64,000 nucleotides of DNA. Source: Thalassospira indica (lineage in GTDB: Bacteria > Pseudomonadota > Alphaproteobacteria > Rhodospirillales > Thalassospiraceae). Both the position numbers and the translations under genes were made by a program. The DNA is taken from positions 3,598,001 through 3,662,000 of the forward strand of contig NZ_CP031555.1 in assembly GCF_003403095.1 (NCBI RefSeq), written 5' to 3'. Each line of letters begins with the position of its first letter. Positions within the stretch are counted from its first letter, which is position 1. Of this stretch, positions 53,170 to 63,589 are shown in pieces. The notes below the pieces were generated by a model, which was not told the DNA's origin, did no database searches, and was given only the letters and a program-made list of their open reading frames with translations.

Positions 53170-54522
53170 ATGGTTCAACGCCTGATCCGCGTCTGGGAAT
53201 TTCTGACCTATAGCCTGTGGGTATCGCCTTTGCTTTTTGCGCTGGGCGGTGCGGCCTTTGCGGTTGGCATTATGGCAGCCCCCCAGGATATCCTGCGCGA
53301 CCTGTTCCCCAGCCTGTTGCCCGGGTTTGATGAAATCCAGGCGGTGCGCGGCTTGCTTGAAACCCTGTTGGCCACGTTGGTCACCCTGACGACCTTTGCC
53401 CTGTCGATCACGATGGTGGTTCTCACCCTTGCCGCCGGATCACTTGGACCGCGCATGATCCGCAACTTCATGGGCGATAACAAAACCCAGAACGCGCTGG
53501 GCACCTTTGTTGGCAGCATCCTGTTTTTGATCACCTCGCTGATGCTGATGGGCGAAAAACCGGAAACGGCACCGGTACCGCATCTGGCTGTGACGGTCGG
53601 TATCGCGCTGTTTGTCATCAGCGTTTTTGTCCTGATCCTGTTTGTCCATCATCTTGGCCGGTCGATCGTTGCCGACGAGGTCATTCAGCGTGTTGGCAAA
53701 AACCTTGAAGAAACCATTCAGTCAGCCAGCAATACCTTGACCGATCCGATCAAGGCCGCCGAAAAGGCCCAGACAACCCTGCCAGACCCACAGGACATCC
53801 CCCGCGATCAGGCCATTTGCGTCGCGTCTTCGGGATATGTGCAGGGCGTGGATTATGAAAAAATCTGTGAGATCGCCAAACAGACGGATACGCGTATCTC
53901 GCTTGTGATCCGTGCAGGCCAACACGTGCTGATCGGTGATATCGTCGGACGCATCACCCCCTTGAAGGATTACGTCTCCAAACAGGCACAAGACAATATC
54001 GAACAATGCCACGCTGATATTCTTGAGGCGATCATGATCGGATCGCACCGCACGGCCATGCTGGATGTCGAATTTGCCCTGCGCCAACTGGTCGAAGTCG
54101 CCCTGCGCGCCCTGTCACCGGGCATCAATGACCCGTTCACGGCCATTGCCGCGATCTATCGTCTGGGGGACGCGCTTCCACATGCCGTGCAGTTCCGCTA
54201 TCCGGTCGGCATCTGGCGCGATGATGACGATCAAGTTCGCCTGCATGCCATGATGTCCGATTTTGGCGGCATGCTTGGGGCGGCCTATGACCAGATCCGC
54301 CAGTCTGCGACGGCAAAGCCGGATGTGTTGTTGCCGATGGCTGAAATCCTTGAAAGCCTGATGCGGCTGGCAGAGACCGATCATCAACGCGAAGTGCTGC
54401 GCACCCACGCCCGCATGATCGCCAATGCCGCGGAACGTGACATCCCGGAAGAAAACGACCGCAAAACAGTCCTGCGCGCCGCCAACCGTGTCTTGCATCA
54501 CCAGGAACCGGCCCACCGTTGA
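53170..54522 (+). CDS. DUF2254 predicted membrane protein
   Basis: A 450-residue inner-membrane protein. About four to five hydrophobic segments lie in the first 165 residues (LWVSPLLFALGGAAFAVGIM, LETLLATLVTLTTFALSITMVVLTLAAGSLGPRMIRNFMGD, TSLMLMGEK, AVTVGIALFVISVFVLILFVHHLG). A soluble C-terminal domain contains the family pattern ALSPGINDPFTAIAAIYRLGDAL. The function of the family is unknown. It is monocistronic, with no informative neighbour. Confidence 0.88.
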   Translation: MVQRLIRVWEFLTYSLWVSPLLFALGGAAFAVGIMAAPQDILRDLFPSLLPGFDEIQAVRGLLETLLATLVTLTTFALSITMVVLTLAAGSLGPRMIRNFMGDNKTQNALGTFVGSILFLITSLMLMGEKPETAPVPHLAVTVGIALFVISVFVLILFVHHLGRSIVADEVIQRVGKNLEETIQSASNTLTDPIKAAEKAQTTLPDPQDIPRDQAICVASSGYVQGVDYEKICEIAKQTDTRISLVIRAGQHVLIGDIVGRITPLKDYVSKQAQDNIEQCHADILEAIMIGSHRTAMLDVEFALRQLVEVALRALSPGINDPFTAIAAIYRLGDALPHAVQFRYPVGIWRDDDDQVRLHAMMSDFGGMLGAAYDQIRQSATAKPDVLLPMAEILESLMRLAETDHQREVLRTHARMIANAAERDIPEENDRKTVLRAANRVLHHQEPAHR

Positions 54523-54600
54523 GCATGACAGCAAACCGGCCGAGTCACCTGTGGTGCCGACCGGCTGGGGGTACTAAAAGCAGCTTGCATTTAATCTGCG

Positions 54601-54831
54601 TCAGGCAGGCTGGCGCACCAGGCGTGCGGTAATCTTGCCGACTTTTCCGGCACTGAGTACCACCAGAGAATAGCCAATTGGCCAGGAAACCATGAAAGCA
54701 TTGGCCCATCGTAGCGGATAGTCTGCATCCATGCCGGTATTGAGCAATGTGACGATGCCCGTCATCAAAAAGCAAAGCCAGAGCGACATAAAAAAGGCAA
54801 AGACGAAGCGGTGCATGTGAGGGGGAAACAT
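54601..54831 (-). CDS. DUF2798 small membrane protein
   Basis: A 76-residue protein with two membrane helices (FVFAFFMSLWLCFLMTGIVTLLNTG and ANAFMVSWPIGYSLVVLSAG) joined by a short polar loop and ending in a basic tail, as in DUF2798 proteins. I chose the ATG at 54831 because AGGA lies seven bases before it; earlier in-frame starts lack a good ribosome site. It is divergent from a LysR regulator with under 100 bases between them, a common pairing that suggests LysR control. Confidence 0.8.
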   Translation of the reverse strand: MFPPHMHRFVFAFFMSLWLCFLMTGIVTLLNTGMDADYPLRWANAFMVSWPIGYSLVVLSAGKVGKITARLVRQPA

Positions 54832-54925
54832 TGGTGTCCTCATGTTTGGTCTGTCATCGGCGGCAAACATCGCTTATTCTTGTTTTTGAGAATAGACGAA
54901 ATTTATGAAAGCCAAATTCTCATAA

Positions 54926-55831
54926 ATGGAACACGCACATCACCTTGATGATCTGGCGATCTTTGCCCGGCTGGTGGAGGCCGGCAGTCTGCGCCGGGGA
55001 TCAACGGCCCTGCGAATGCCGGTTGCGACAATTAGTCGTCGTTTGCAAAAACTTGAAACAGCCCTTGGATGCAAGCTGCTTCAACGCGGCGGCAATGGCT
55101 TTGCCCTGACCGAGGCAGGACGCGAATATTATGATCGGCTCAAACCGATGTTGCTTGAGCTCAGCACACAGCTTCATGAAATCGATCAGCGCCAAAGTCA
55201 GTGCGTCGGTCTGCTGCGGGTCGGCATGCCGGTCAATCTGGCAGTGCAATGGCTTGATCGGTTTTTATCCGATTTCATGACGCGGTATCCCCGGATCGAT
55301 TTGCATGTCACACTATCGAACAGAACCCTTGACCAGCAGGAGGCACCATTTGATGTCGCCATCCGGGTCGGCAAGCAAACCCAGAAATCCCTGATGGTCA
55401 AACGGCTGACCGGCACCTGGCTGGTGCTGTGTTGCGCACCGGCATATCTGGCGCGCAGGGCCGCACCGACGGCCCCCGATCAACTGATCGATCACGATCT
55501 GATCGTTGCCCGACCGCTTACCACCTGGCGTTTTCGCCATCCTCAAAACGGTGCGGTTGAAACCTTTGGCGTTTCCGGACGTTTCAGCGTTGATGAAATG
55601 GAACTTGCCACCCGCATGATCGTGAACGGGCATGGCATTGGCCTGATCCCAAACAGCATGATCGCCGGCCATTTAAAGAAGGGCAATCTTGCGCCCCTTT
55701 TGACAGAATGGGAAACCGATCAGCGTGACTTTTATGCCGTCTGGCATGAAAGCGATTTCATGCCGATGCGCCAGCGCGTCTTCATCGACGAACTCACGCA
55801 CTTTGCCGCAACCAACCCGCCAGACGTTTAA
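54926..55831 (+). CDS. LysR-family transcriptional regulator
   Basis: A 301-residue LTTR with the helix-turn-helix in residues about 8-65 (SLRRGSTALRMPVATISRRLQKLETALGCKLLQR) and a CrgA-type effector domain beyond residue 90. It lies divergent from the DUF2798 gene and probably controls it. A terminator shared with the convergent alaS gene follows. Confidence 0.9.
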   Translation: MEHAHHLDDLAIFARLVEAGSLRRGSTALRMPVATISRRLQKLETALGCKLLQRGGNGFALTEAGREYYDRLKPMLLELSTQLHEIDQRQSQCVGLLRVGMPVNLAVQWLDRFLSDFMTRYPRIDLHVTLSNRTLDQQEAPFDVAIRVGKQTQKSLMVKRLTGTWLVLCCAPAYLARRAAPTAPDQLIDHDLIVARPLTTWRFRHPQNGAVETFGVSGRFSVDEMELATRMIVNGHGIGLIPNSMIAGHLKKGNLAPLLTEWETDQRDFYAVWHESDFMPMRQRVFIDELTHFAATNPPDV

Positions 55832-55863
55832 TATGAACGCCTGAAACCAATCATCAGACAAAT

Positions 55864-55888
55864 AAAAAGGGCCCCGATCGGGCCCTTT
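55864..55888. terminator. Terminator between the LysR gene and alaS
   Basis: A perfect 9-bp stem AAAGGGCCC / GGGCCCTTT with a 5-base loop. On the minus strand it is followed by TTATT, suiting alaS; the symmetry allows use in both directions. Confidence 0.85.
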
Positions 55889-55920
55889 CCATTCATCATA
55901 CTCTTGATCGCGATAATCGC

Positions 55921-58575
55921 TTAGCTAGCGATATGCGCCTCAATCGCGGCCAGTGCGGCATCCGCCTGCGACGGATCAGAACCGCCGCCCTGCGCCATGT
56001 CCGGACGGCCACCGCCGCCCTTGCCACCGAGCTTTTCAACACCGATGCGCACAAGATCAACGGCGCTGTATTTATCCGTCAGGTCCGCGGTCAGGCCGAC
56101 GACGATGGACGCCTTGCCACCGTCACCCGAGACGAGTGCGACAATGCCCGAACCCATCTGATCGCGGAGCTCGTCAACCATGCCTTTGAGTTCCTTGGCC
56201 GGAATGCCGTCAAGCGACCGTAGTGCCATTTTGACACCGTTGACTTCCTTGAAGGCATCACCGCCAGAAGCCGCACCCGAGCCAGCCGTTGCCAGCTTCT
56301 TGCGCAAATCGGATACTTCACGTTCCAGACGACGACGTTCTTCCTGCAGCGCCTTGACGCGGGCCGGGACGTCTTCGGGAACGGCCTTAAGGTCTGCGGC
56401 AACCGTGGTCAGAACGTTTTCACGCGCTGACATGTATTTGGCGGCATCGGCACCGGTCAGTGCTTCGATACGGCGGACACCACTTGAAACCGCACCCTCA
56501 GACACGATTTTGAACATGCCGATATCACCGGTGCGCTTCACATGCGTACCGCCGCAAAGTTCCAGCGAATAGGCATGTTCATTGGCAACCGGCAGACCCA
56601 TCGACACAACGCGGACTTCATCGCCGTATTTTTCGCCAAACAGTGCCATCGCGCCGAGTTCAATCGCCTCGTCCGGGGTCATCAGGCGGGTAGTGACTTC
56701 GCTGTTTTCGCGGATCAGGCTGTTAACATCGGCCTCAATAACTGCGGCTTCCTCGGCCGTGACGGCCTTCGGATGCGAAATATCGAAACGCAGACGGTCA
56801 GCTGCGACCAAGGAACCCTTCTGGGTCACGTGATCGCCAAGATGCTTGCGCAGAACCGCATGCAACAAGTGGGTGGCCGAGTGGTTGGCACGCAAGCTTG
56901 AACGACGGGTATGATCAACGCGGAATTCTGCGGCATCGCCCACCTTGACGTCACCTTCGGTCACTTTGCCAAGATGCACATGCAAGCTTCCCAGCTTTTT
57001 CTGGGTATCGGTGATTTCAATGATCGCACCGTGCTCGGTTTTGATCACACCGGCATCACCCTGCTGACCACCGGACTCACCAAAGAAGGTGGTCTGGTTG
57101 GCAAGAACGGCAACTTCGTCACCCTTGGATGCGGATTTGACTTCGGCACCGTCCTTGATCAGCGCGGTAACAACACCCTCGGCGGTTTCGGTTTCATACC
57201 CCAGGAATTCGGTCGCGCCATCACGGTCATTGATGTCAAACCAGACTTCCTCGGTCGCGGCTTCGCCCGAACCGGACCATGCCGCGCGTGCCTTGGCTTT
57301 CTGTTCTTCCATGGCGGTGGTGAAGCCGGCTTCATCGATACCGATTTTGCGTTCTTTGAGCGCATCGGCCGTCAGATCAAGCGGGAAGCCGTAGGTGTCA
57401 TAGAGCTTGAACGCGACGTCACCCGAAAGGGTCGCACCGGCATCCATGCCATCAGTCGCGTCATCAAGCATCTTAAGCCCGCGATCAAGCATGGTTTTAA
57501 AGCCCTGCTCTTCAAGCTTGAGGGTTTCTTCGATCAAGGCCTGTGCACGGACCAGTTCCGGGAAGGCACCGCCCATTTTGCTTACCAGGGCCGGGACCAG
57601 CTTATACATCGTCGGATCCTGGGTTCCGACCATATGCAGGTGGCGCATCGCGCGGCGCATGATACGGCGCAGAACGTTGCCGCGACCGGCATTGGACGGC
57701 AGAACACCATCGGCAATCAGGAAGCTGGTCGAACGCAAATGGTCGGCAACCACGCGGTGCGACACATTATGCGAACCATCCGGATCGGTGTTGGTGGCAT
57801 CGGCCGATGCTTCGACCAGCGCACGCATCAAATCGATGTCATAGTTGTCGTGCTTGCCCTGAAGCACAGCGGCAATACGTTCCAGACCCATGCCGGTATC
57901 GATCGACGGTTTTGGCAGATCGACACGATCACCATTTGCCATCTGTTCGTACTGCATGAAGACGAGGTTCCAGATTTCGATGAAACGGTCGCCGTCTTCT
58001 TCCGCACTGCCCGGAGGGCCACCCCAGATGTGGTCGCCATGGTCAAAGAAGATTTCCGAGCACGGACCACACGGGCCGGTATCGCCCATCGACCAGAAGT
58101 TATCAGAGGTCGGGATACGGATGATGCGATCATCGGTCAGACCGGCGATCTTTTTCCAAAGACCATGTGCCTCGTCATCGGTGTGATACACCGTGACCAG
58201 AAGCTTGTCAGCCGGAAGACCATATTCCTTGGTGATCAGGTTCCAGGCGAACTCAATCGCGTTTTCCTTGAAATAGTCGCCAAACGAGAAGTTGCCGAGC
58301 ATTTCAAAGAAGGTGTGATGGCGTGCGGTATGACCGACATTTTCAAGGTCGTTATGCTTGCCCCCGGCGCGTACGCATTTCTGCGAGGTCGCGGCACGCG
58401 AATAATCGCGGTGTTCCTGGCCGGTGAAAACGTTCTTGAACTGAACCATCCCGGCGTTGGTAAACATCAGGGTGGGGTCATTGCGCGGCACCAGCGGGCT
58501 GGAGGAAACGACTTCGTGGCCGTTCTTGCGGAAGAACTCCAGAAACGTGGTGCGGATATCGTTGACGGTCTGCAT
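55921..58575 (-). CDS. alaS: Alanyl-tRNA synthetase
   Basis: An 884-residue class II synthetase that charges tRNA-Ala and edits Ser/Gly mischarging. The N-terminal catalytic domain begins [20 protein letters not shown] and includes [13 protein letters not shown] and [15 protein letters not shown]. The editing domain carries the zinc ligands HSATH (His565, His569) and CGGTH (Cys674, His678). A DHHA1-like C-terminal domain contains [16 protein letters not shown]. The ATG at 58575 follows GGAGAG; an earlier in-frame start would add 14 residues. It is encoded near recA, a frequent alphaproteobacterial arrangement. Confidence 0.98.
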   Translation of the reverse strand: MQTVNDIRTTFLEFFRKNGHEVVSSSPLVPRNDPTLMFTNAGMVQFKNVFTGQEHRDYSRAATSQKCVRAGGKHNDLENVGHTARHHTFFEMLGNFSFGDYFKENAIEFAWNLITKEYGLPADKLLVTVYHTDDEAHGLWKKIAGLTDDRIIRIPTSDNFWSMGDTGPCGPCSEIFFDHGDHIWGGPPGSAEEDGDRFIEIWNLVFMQYEQMANGDRVDLPKPSIDTGMGLERIAAVLQGKHDNYDIDLMRALVEASADATNTDPDGSHNVSHRVVADHLRSTSFLIADGVLPSNAGRGNVLRRIMRRAMRHLHMVGTQDPTMYKLVPALVSKMGGAFPELVRAQALIEETLKLEEQGFKTMLDRGLKMLDDATDGMDAGATLSGDVAFKLYDTYGFPLDLTADALKERKIGIDEAGFTTAMEEQKAKARAAWSGSGEAATEEVWFDINDRDGATEFLGYETETAEGVVTALIKDGAEVKSASKGDEVAVLANQTTFFGESGGQQGDAGVIKTEHGAIIEITDTQKKLGSLHVHLGKVTEGDVKVGDAAEFRVDHTRRSSLRANHSATHLLHAVLRKHLGDHVTQKGSLVAADRLRFDISHPKAVTAEEAAVIEADVNSLIRENSEVTTRLMTPDEAIELGAMALFGEKYGDEVRVVSMGLPVANEHAYSLELCGGTHVKRTGDIGMFKIVSEGAVSSGVRRIEALTGADAAKYMSARENVLTTVAADLKAVPEDVPARVKALQEERRRLEREVSDLRKKLATAGSGAASGGDAFKEVNGVKMALRSLDGIPAKELKGMVDELRDQMGSGIVALVSGDGGKASIVVGLTADLTDKYSAVDLVRIGVEKLGGKGGGGRPDMAQGGGSDPSQADAALAAIEAHIAS

Positions 58576-58755
58576 ATCTCTCCAACCCGGAAAACGCGGA
58601 ACAACTGCGCTCGCCATGCTGGCGAACGGACTGCCCTATTTAGCGGCTCGGCCCTGCCCTGTCCAGTCAGGCGAAAGGAGTCCGGGGGATTTGCCGCAAG
58701 TTTTGCCCAATTCGGCAATTTGGCGCCGGTTAATCGGGCCAAACCCAGCCGAAAT

Positions 58756-59295
58756 TCAGCTAGTTTTCAGCAATAATGTGAATCGATCCCGGTTCATTTC
58801 CTTGACAAACCCGGCGGCCTCAAACCCAAGGCCCAGCAACAATTTGCGCGACGCCGAATTTTGCGGATGGGCAAAGGCGGTCAGACACGAAATCGATGTC
58901 CTGCCCCGCCCATAGTCAAGCGCCGCAGCCGCCAGTTCCCGGCCAAGCCCCTGCCCCCAAGCGTTCGGCGCCAGATAATAGCCAAGCTCAGGCCCCCAAC
59001 CGGGATCAAACGGATCGGTATAAAGCCCGCCCCATCCGATGATGTCGCCAGACGTGCGCAGCCTTACGACCCATGGTGCAAATCCATCACGACGTCGGAA
59101 CCATTCATGGACCAGTACGCGCTTGCGGCACGCCGCAAAGCTTTCATCACACTGGGTGAACCGCATGGCATCACGATCACCAAGGAACGCATAAAGGTCG
59201 GGGATGTCGGCCAATCTGGCCGCCGAAAGGTCGAGGCGGTCTGTGTGAAGACGGTTGGTCTGAAGATGGGCCGTTCTCGGACTAGTCGTCTGCAC
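58756..59295 (-). CDS. GNAT-family N-acetyltransferase
   Basis: A 179-residue acetyltransferase of the RimJ/ribosomal-protein type. It has LQTNRLHTDRLDLSAARLADIPDLYAFLGD at the N-terminus, IGWGGLY, GPELGYYLAPNAWGQGLGRELAAAALDYGRG with the acetyl-CoA pyrophosphate loop (Q-G-x-G), and late HPQNSASRKLLLGLGFEAAG. The start is uncertain: the frame is open further upstream to a TTG at 59382, but that would cover most of the entericidin-like gene. I prefer the GTG at 59295, which overlaps that gene's stop. The acceptor substrate is unknown. Confidence 0.78.
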   Translation of the reverse strand: MQTTSPRTAHLQTNRLHTDRLDLSAARLADIPDLYAFLGDRDAMRFTQCDESFAACRKRVLVHEWFRRRDGFAPWVVRLRTSGDIIGWGGLYTDPFDPGWGPELGYYLAPNAWGQGLGRELAAAALDYGRGRTSISCLTAFAHPQNSASRKLLLGLGFEAAGFVKEMNRDRFTLLLKTS

Positions 59296-59425
59296 TGTCC
59301 TGAATCGACTTACCAAGTTTTTCCATATCGCGACCAAATCCTTCGGCAGTTTCGCAGGCACCAAGGGCAAGGCCAAAGCCAATAACCATCAGAACGGCCA
59401 GAAGACGCTTTGTGATCGTTTCCAT
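59282..59425 (-). CDS. Entericidin-like small lipoprotein 1
   Basis: A 47-residue lipoprotein with a basic N-terminus, a hydrophobic helix and the lipobox LALGAC (lipid on Cys24), followed by ETAEGFGRDMEKLGKSI. The C-E-T-x-G-x-G-x-D pattern is typical of entericidin A/B proteins, small outer-membrane lipoproteins linked to stationary-phase and toxin-antidote behaviour in enterobacteria. A paralogue is encoded at 59908-60048. No strong ribosome site is visible upstream, so the exact start is somewhat uncertain. Confidence 0.75.
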   Translation of the reverse strand: METITKRLLAVLMVIGFGLALGACETAEGFGRDMEKLGKSIQDSADD

Positions 59426-59560
59426 CTTTTCAGGATGCTCCATTCAAGTCCGCGGGCAAGCATGCGCCCATATTGTTGTTTATCTCGGCATTTTGGCCTC
59501 GGGGCCTCTGGCTTGCAACCGTTATCGCACACAAGGACCGTTTGCCACACTGAACGCAGA

Positions 59561-59585
59561 AAAGGACGCCGAAATGGCGTCCTTT
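59561..59585. terminator. Terminator between the entericidin 1 region and the DUF1328 gene
   Basis: A 10-bp stem AAAGGACGCC / GGCGTCCTTT with a 5-base loop. On the minus strand it lies 45 bases past the DUF1328 stop. Confidence 0.8.
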
Positions 59586-59629
59586 CTATATGCATTTATG
59601 CGTCGTGCAGTCTTGCACCTGTTTGGTCA

Positions 59630-59806
59630 TTAGACCGGCGGTCTGCGGCCACGCAGTGCGTTGATAACAAGCGAGACGACAAACAGAACGAGGAAAACAA
59701 AGAACAAGATCTTTGCGATTCCAACGAACGTCCCGGCAAGGCCGCCAAAGCCAAGAACGGCGGCGATCAGAGCCAGAACCAAACAGAAAATTGCCCAACC
59801 TAACAT
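59630..59806 (-). CDS. DUF1328 small membrane protein (YtjA-like)
   Basis: A 58-residue protein with two membrane helices: [21 protein letters not shown] and, after [27 protein letters not shown], ending in the basic RGRRPPV. The sequence matches the DUF1328/YtjA family closely. The ATG at 59806 follows GGAGAT; an upstream start would add 13 non-conserved residues. The family is often induced by envelope or osmotic stress. It lies between two entericidin-like genes on the same strand. Confidence 0.9.
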   Translation of the reverse strand: MLGWAIFCLVLALIAAVLGFGGLAGTFVGIAKILFFVFLVLFVVSLVINALRGRRPPV

Positions 59807-59907
59807 GTTTTTATCTCCTTTGTTCGGTATGCGCTGACATACCATCGGCGCATTTTATTCAGACGCTGCCAAATGATCTGCCAGCGATAGAAGCAAGGAA
59901 CAGTCTA

Positions 59908-60048
59908 TTAATCAGCTTCGTTCTGAATGGCTTCACCAGCGTCTTCGACGTCTTCGCCGAAGCCTTCGGCAGTTTCACAGGCAGCAAGGCCAAGGCCCAT
60001 ACCCGAAATCATCAGAATCGCGAGAAACTTTTTCATCGTATTCGACAT
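59908..60048 (-). CDS. Entericidin-like small lipoprotein 2
   Basis: A 46-residue lipoprotein beginning MSNTMKKFLAILMISGMG, with lipobox LGLAAC (Cys24) and mature part ETAEGFGEDVEDAGEAIQ. It shares the CETAEGFG motif with the product of 59282-59425. The ATG at 60048 has AGGAG seven bases upstream; another ATG two codons earlier is too close to that site. The mature part is acidic. Confidence 0.85.
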   Translation of the reverse strand: MSNTMKKFLAILMISGMGLGLAACETAEGFGEDVEDAGEAIQNEAD

Positions 60049-60264
60049 GTTCATTCTCCTGGTTGATCGTGTCAAAGCTCACAGGAATTCAAACGGCGAC
60101 AACTCATAATTGTTCCCGGCACGGTTCTTCCCGGTCAAATTTCCCGGCGCGAACAGCACAACAATTCATTGATTCTAAATGACCTTTTCTCAATCGTGAT
60201 CATTTTGGGGCACGTCAAGTGAAGGAGATCACGGTGGACCTCCTTCACATCAATACCTGCGAAA

Positions 60265-61317
60265 TCAGGATGGCTTTGCATCAAGCACCAGATATTCACT
60301 GATTTCATCAATGATCTGGCGATGGATCAGGGCGCGGTCCGTACCAGGGGGATCGGTGCAGATCGGATCGCTACCTTCTTCTTTCAGAATTTCGGCGGCG
60401 TTTGGCTGACATTCGTCAAGAAATGTCAGGTGATGTGCAGGCGCAAAATTTGCCGAAGATGCATTTTTGATCCGTGCAACAAGATTGCTGCCAGTCGGAC
60501 CAAAATCGGCAGCCGCCCATTTTTCTTCTTCGCCAAGGCCAATGCAAAGCACCGGAGACGTCACCGCTGCAAGGCTTTGCTCCGTCGCGGCGAACCCCAT
60601 GCCCGGTTCAATCGCAATACTACGCACAATCCGGTCATCCCGGCTGGGAACGTCGAAGTCATTGGGCATATGATCAAGATCGACGCCTCCCTTGCGCAAA
60701 AAGTCGCAATCCTGTGCGGCATCGCCAAATCGGTCGCAATATTGCGCAAAAAGCGTTTGATCAAACCTTACCCCGATAAGGTTTAGGACCGTCGTTCCAC
60801 CCAAAGAGAAGCCAATCGCAGAGATATTTTGGCGATCAATGTAAGGAGCAAAGGACGGATTTGACAGAACCTGATCAAGGGTTGCCCGAATATCTGCCGC
60901 CCGCTCGCCAATAAATGGTGTCCGGCGGGGTGAAGAATCCCCTGATGTGGTGCCGGGATGGTTTAGCGCAACAACAATTGCACCGCGCAAGGCCAGTTGC
61001 GAAGACAACCAGCCAAGTCCATCCATATTACCGCCCGAGCCATGGGACAGAAGAACCAGCGGGTGCTTACCCGGTGCAATTGCTGCACCGATATAGGCGC
61101 TTGTTCCCTTCCAGATGATATTGTTGCCGACAGGTGCCTTGTAAATCACGGTATCTGCGGGATACCAGACTGAGGCCGCGATTGGCATGGAACGATGGGC
61201 AGCGCGCACATCAAAACGATCGTACCCGGCATAATCGGTTTGCTGTTCCGCCAGTACAGGCGATGTTTTCAGACCTGCGAACAGACACAGGGCAAAGGCG
61301 AGATATATCGGTTTCAT
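60265..61317 (-). CDS. Secreted alpha/beta hydrolase (PAF-acetylhydrolase/dienelactone-hydrolase-like)
   Basis: A 350-residue exported hydrolase. The signal peptide ends VLA near residue 23. The fold shows HPLVLLSHGSGGNMDGLGWLSSQLA (oxyanion region), the nucleophile elbow GFSLGG (serine near residue 170) and a late HHLTFLDECQ supplying the catalytic His. Several cysteines (CDRF...QDCD, CQPN, ICTDPPG) may form periplasmic disulfides. It starts at the ATG at 61317, with AAGGA upstream. It is divergent from a membrane AraC regulator. The substrate is probably an ester; not defined. Confidence 0.85.
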   Translation of the reverse strand: MKPIYLAFALCLFAGLKTSPVLAEQQTDYAGYDRFDVRAAHRSMPIAASVWYPADTVIYKAPVGNNIIWKGTSAYIGAAIAPGKHPLVLLSHGSGGNMDGLGWLSSQLALRGAIVVALNHPGTTSGDSSPRRTPFIGERAADIRATLDQVLSNPSFAPYIDRQNISAIGFSLGGTTVLNLIGVRFDQTLFAQYCDRFGDAAQDCDFLRKGGVDLDHMPNDFDVPSRDDRIVRSIAIEPGMGFAATEQSLAAVTSPVLCIGLGEEEKWAAADFGPTGSNLVARIKNASSANFAPAHHLTFLDECQPNAAEILKEEGSDPICTDPPGTDRALIHRQIIDEISEYLVLDAKPS

Positions 61318-61450
61318 CACAAGGATCCTTGTCCTAAGTTGGAGTACAGAAGAAGTTCTGCCCAAAACAGGATGGCCTTGCGTCCTCGAACGGGTTTGTG
61401 GACGTCTCAAAACCGGTTTTGATACCCCTTAGGCGGAAAATTGCGATCAG

Positions 61451-62452
61451 ATGCTTGTTCTACCTGTTCCGATGATTGTGGCGCTGGTTTTAGGGTTCTT
61501 GTTTGTCCGCGCCCTTGTCGGCCAGAAAACGCCCAAGATGCTGATGGCGCTTCTGCTGGCGGCTGCCGCGCAAAGTTTTTTGGTCGGCCTTGTTCAATAT
61601 TACGGCATTGATGGACTGAGATGGCTTCAGCCGATCACGGCTTCTGCCATTCCGGTCATGGCATGGATGGCGTTTGTTGAGGCAAGCCTTCGCGCCCGTT
61701 TACAACGCGCAGATCTGCTGAATTTTTCGATGCCTGCACTTGTCGCGCTCTGTGTCTTCTTTTTGCCTGTCGTGATTGATGCTGTGCTGTGCAGCCTTTT
61801 TGTCGGATATGGATTGGCAATTTTGGTGATGCTTCGTCGCCAACGGGGTGATTTTGCACATATGCGTCTGACATCGGGACAGATCCCTGCACTGGTCTGG
61901 CGTTTTATTGCGATTACACTGATCCTATCAGCCATCAGCGACCTGTTGATATTGCTGGCCAAGATTGACGGGAACGATGAGGTTGCCGGTGTGGTTCTCA
62001 GCGTCACCTCGTCAATCGCGCTCTTGACGATTGGCTTTCTCAGCCTGTCGCCAGACATTGCGATTGATATCGCATTGAAGGACCCGGTCGATGATAGCCA
62101 GGCCACATTAAGTTCTGAGCAATGTCAGGCCATCATGAACGAACTCAACGCGTTACAGACACAGGAACGGTTGTATCTTGATCCGGATCTGACCCTTGCC
62201 CGCATTTCCCGACGCATGAGACGTCCGCTCAAACAGATTTCAATGGCGATCAACACCACGACCGGTGAAAACGTGTCGCGCTATATCAATAAGTACCGGA
62301 TTGAGCATGCCTGTCGCATGCTTGACGCGGGGGAAAATGTGACCAACACGATGCTTGAGAGCGGCTTTAACACCAAGTCCAACTTCAATCGTGAATTCCT
62401 GCGGATTACAGGCAAAACGCCAAGCCAATGGCAGCAACAAGGTTCCACCTAG
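61451..62452 (+). CDS. AraC-family regulator with an N-terminal seven-helix membrane domain
   Basis: A 333-residue protein. Residues 1-205 contain about seven hydrophobic segments (starting VPMIVALVLGFLFVRALVG), and residues about 225-333 a double helix-turn-helix (LARISRRMRRPLKQISMAINTTTGENVSRYINKYRIEHACRML and VTNTMLESGFNTKSNFNREFLRITGKTPSQW). Membrane-embedded AraC proteins sense envelope or lipid signals and bind DNA from the membrane. It lies divergent from the secreted hydrolase and probably regulates it. Confidence 0.88.
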   Translation: MLVLPVPMIVALVLGFLFVRALVGQKTPKMLMALLLAAAAQSFLVGLVQYYGIDGLRWLQPITASAIPVMAWMAFVEASLRARLQRADLLNFSMPALVALCVFFLPVVIDAVLCSLFVGYGLAILVMLRRQRGDFAHMRLTSGQIPALVWRFIAITLILSAISDLLILLAKIDGNDEVAGVVLSVTSSIALLTIGFLSLSPDIAIDIALKDPVDDSQATLSSEQCQAIMNELNALQTQERLYLDPDLTLARISRRMRRPLKQISMAINTTTGENVSRYINKYRIEHACRMLDAGENVTNTMLESGFNTKSNFNREFLRITGKTPSQWQQQGST

Positions 62453-62496
62453 CCCCTCAGCCGGAAAACACAAACCGGCAGCGTGAGCAGTAAAGA

Positions 62497-62528
62497 AAAA
62501 GGCGGCACCCGTTTTGGCGCCGCCTTTT
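62497..62528. terminator. Bidirectional terminator between the AraC gene and recA
   Basis: A 10-bp stem AAAAGGCGGC / GCCGCCTTTT with a 12-base loop, between convergent genes; T-runs are available in both directions. Confidence 0.85.
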
Positions 62529-62554
62529 GCAATCAGTTGGAATGATCAATCAGA

Positions 62555-63589
62555 TCAATCGTCGTTGACCGGTTCGTCTTCGCTCATATTGGTCATGGCT
62601 TCGGCGATCAGACCGGCACTCTCGCGAATGCTGTTTTCGATCTCCTTGGTCATTTCCGGGTTCTCGCGCAGGAAGCTCTTGGCGTTCTCGCGGCCCTGAC
62701 CGATACGGGTCGAGTTATAGGAGAACCAGGAACCGGATTTCTCGACGATGCCGGCCTTGACGCCAAGATCAAGGATTTCACCCATCTTGGAAATGCCTTC
62801 GCCATACATGATGTCGAATTCGACCTGCTTGAACGGCGGGGCCATCTTGTTTTTGACGACCTTGACACGCGTCTGGTTACCAACGACTTCGTCGCGGTCC
62901 TTGATCTGACCGATACGACGGATATCCAAACGGACCGAGGCATAGAATTTAAGCGCGTTACCACCGGTGGTGGTTTCCGGGCTGCCGAACATCACACCGA
63001 TCTTCATACGGATCTGGTTGATGAAGATGACCATGCAGTTCGAACGCGAGACCGAGCTCGTCAGTTTACGCAGTGCCTGGCTCATCAGGCGGGCCTGCAG
63101 ACCAACGTGCGTATCGCCCATCTCACCTTCAAGTTCGGCGCGCGGGACAAGGGCAGCAACCGAATCGACGACCAGAACATCAATCGCGCCAGAACGCACC
63201 AGCGTATCGGCGATTTCAAGGGCCTGTTCACCGGCATCAGGCTGGGAAATCAGGAGTTCGTCGGTATTCACGCCAAGCTTGCGGGCATATCCCGGGTCAA
63301 GCGCATGTTCGGCATCGACAAACGCACAGGTGCCGCCAAGCTTCTGGGCTTCGGCAACCGTGTGCAACGCCAGCGTGGTTTTACCCGAACTTTCCGGACC
63401 ATAGATTTCGACGATACGGCCACGTGGCAGACCGCCAATGCCCAGTCCGATATCAAGACCGAGCGAACCGGTTGAAATGGCTGAGATATCAACGGCGCTT
63501 TCCCGCTGACCCAGCTTCATAATCGAACCTTTGCCAAATGCCCGTTCGATCTGCCCAAGGGCGGCTTCGAGTGCCTTCTGCTTATCCAT
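62555..63589 (-). CDS. recA: Recombinase A
   Basis: A 344-residue recombinase for homologous recombination and LexA autocleavage. Walker [10 protein letters not shown] is at residues 64-72; [23 protein letters not shown] (Walker B and L1), [39 protein letters not shown] (L2) and the acidic C-terminal EDEPVNDD are all present. The ATG at 63589 follows AAGGAT. A LexA box lies 180 bases upstream. Confidence 0.99.
   Translation of the reverse strand: MDKQKALEAALGQIERAFGKGSIMKLGQRESAVDISAISTGSLGLDIGLGIGGLPRGRIVEIYGPESSGKTTLALHTVAEAQKLGGTCAFVDAEHALDPGYARKLGVNTDELLISQPDAGEQALEIADTLVRSGAIDVLVVDSVAALVPRAELEGEMGDTHVGLQARLMSQALRKLTSSVSRSNCMVIFINQIRMKIGVMFGSPETTTGGNALKFYASVRLDIRRIGQIKDRDEVVGNQTRVKVVKNKMAPPFKQVEFDIMYGEGISKMGEILDLGVKAGIVEKSGSWFSYNSTRIGQGRENAKSFLRENPEMTKEIENSIRESAGLIAEAMTNMSEDEPVNDD

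Noticed and set aside
56911..58776. Long plus-strand open frame (621 codons) antisense to alaS
   Set aside because: Codon bias of a highly expressed gene leaves its complement open; the product has no domain and alaS motifs on the other strand are complete.
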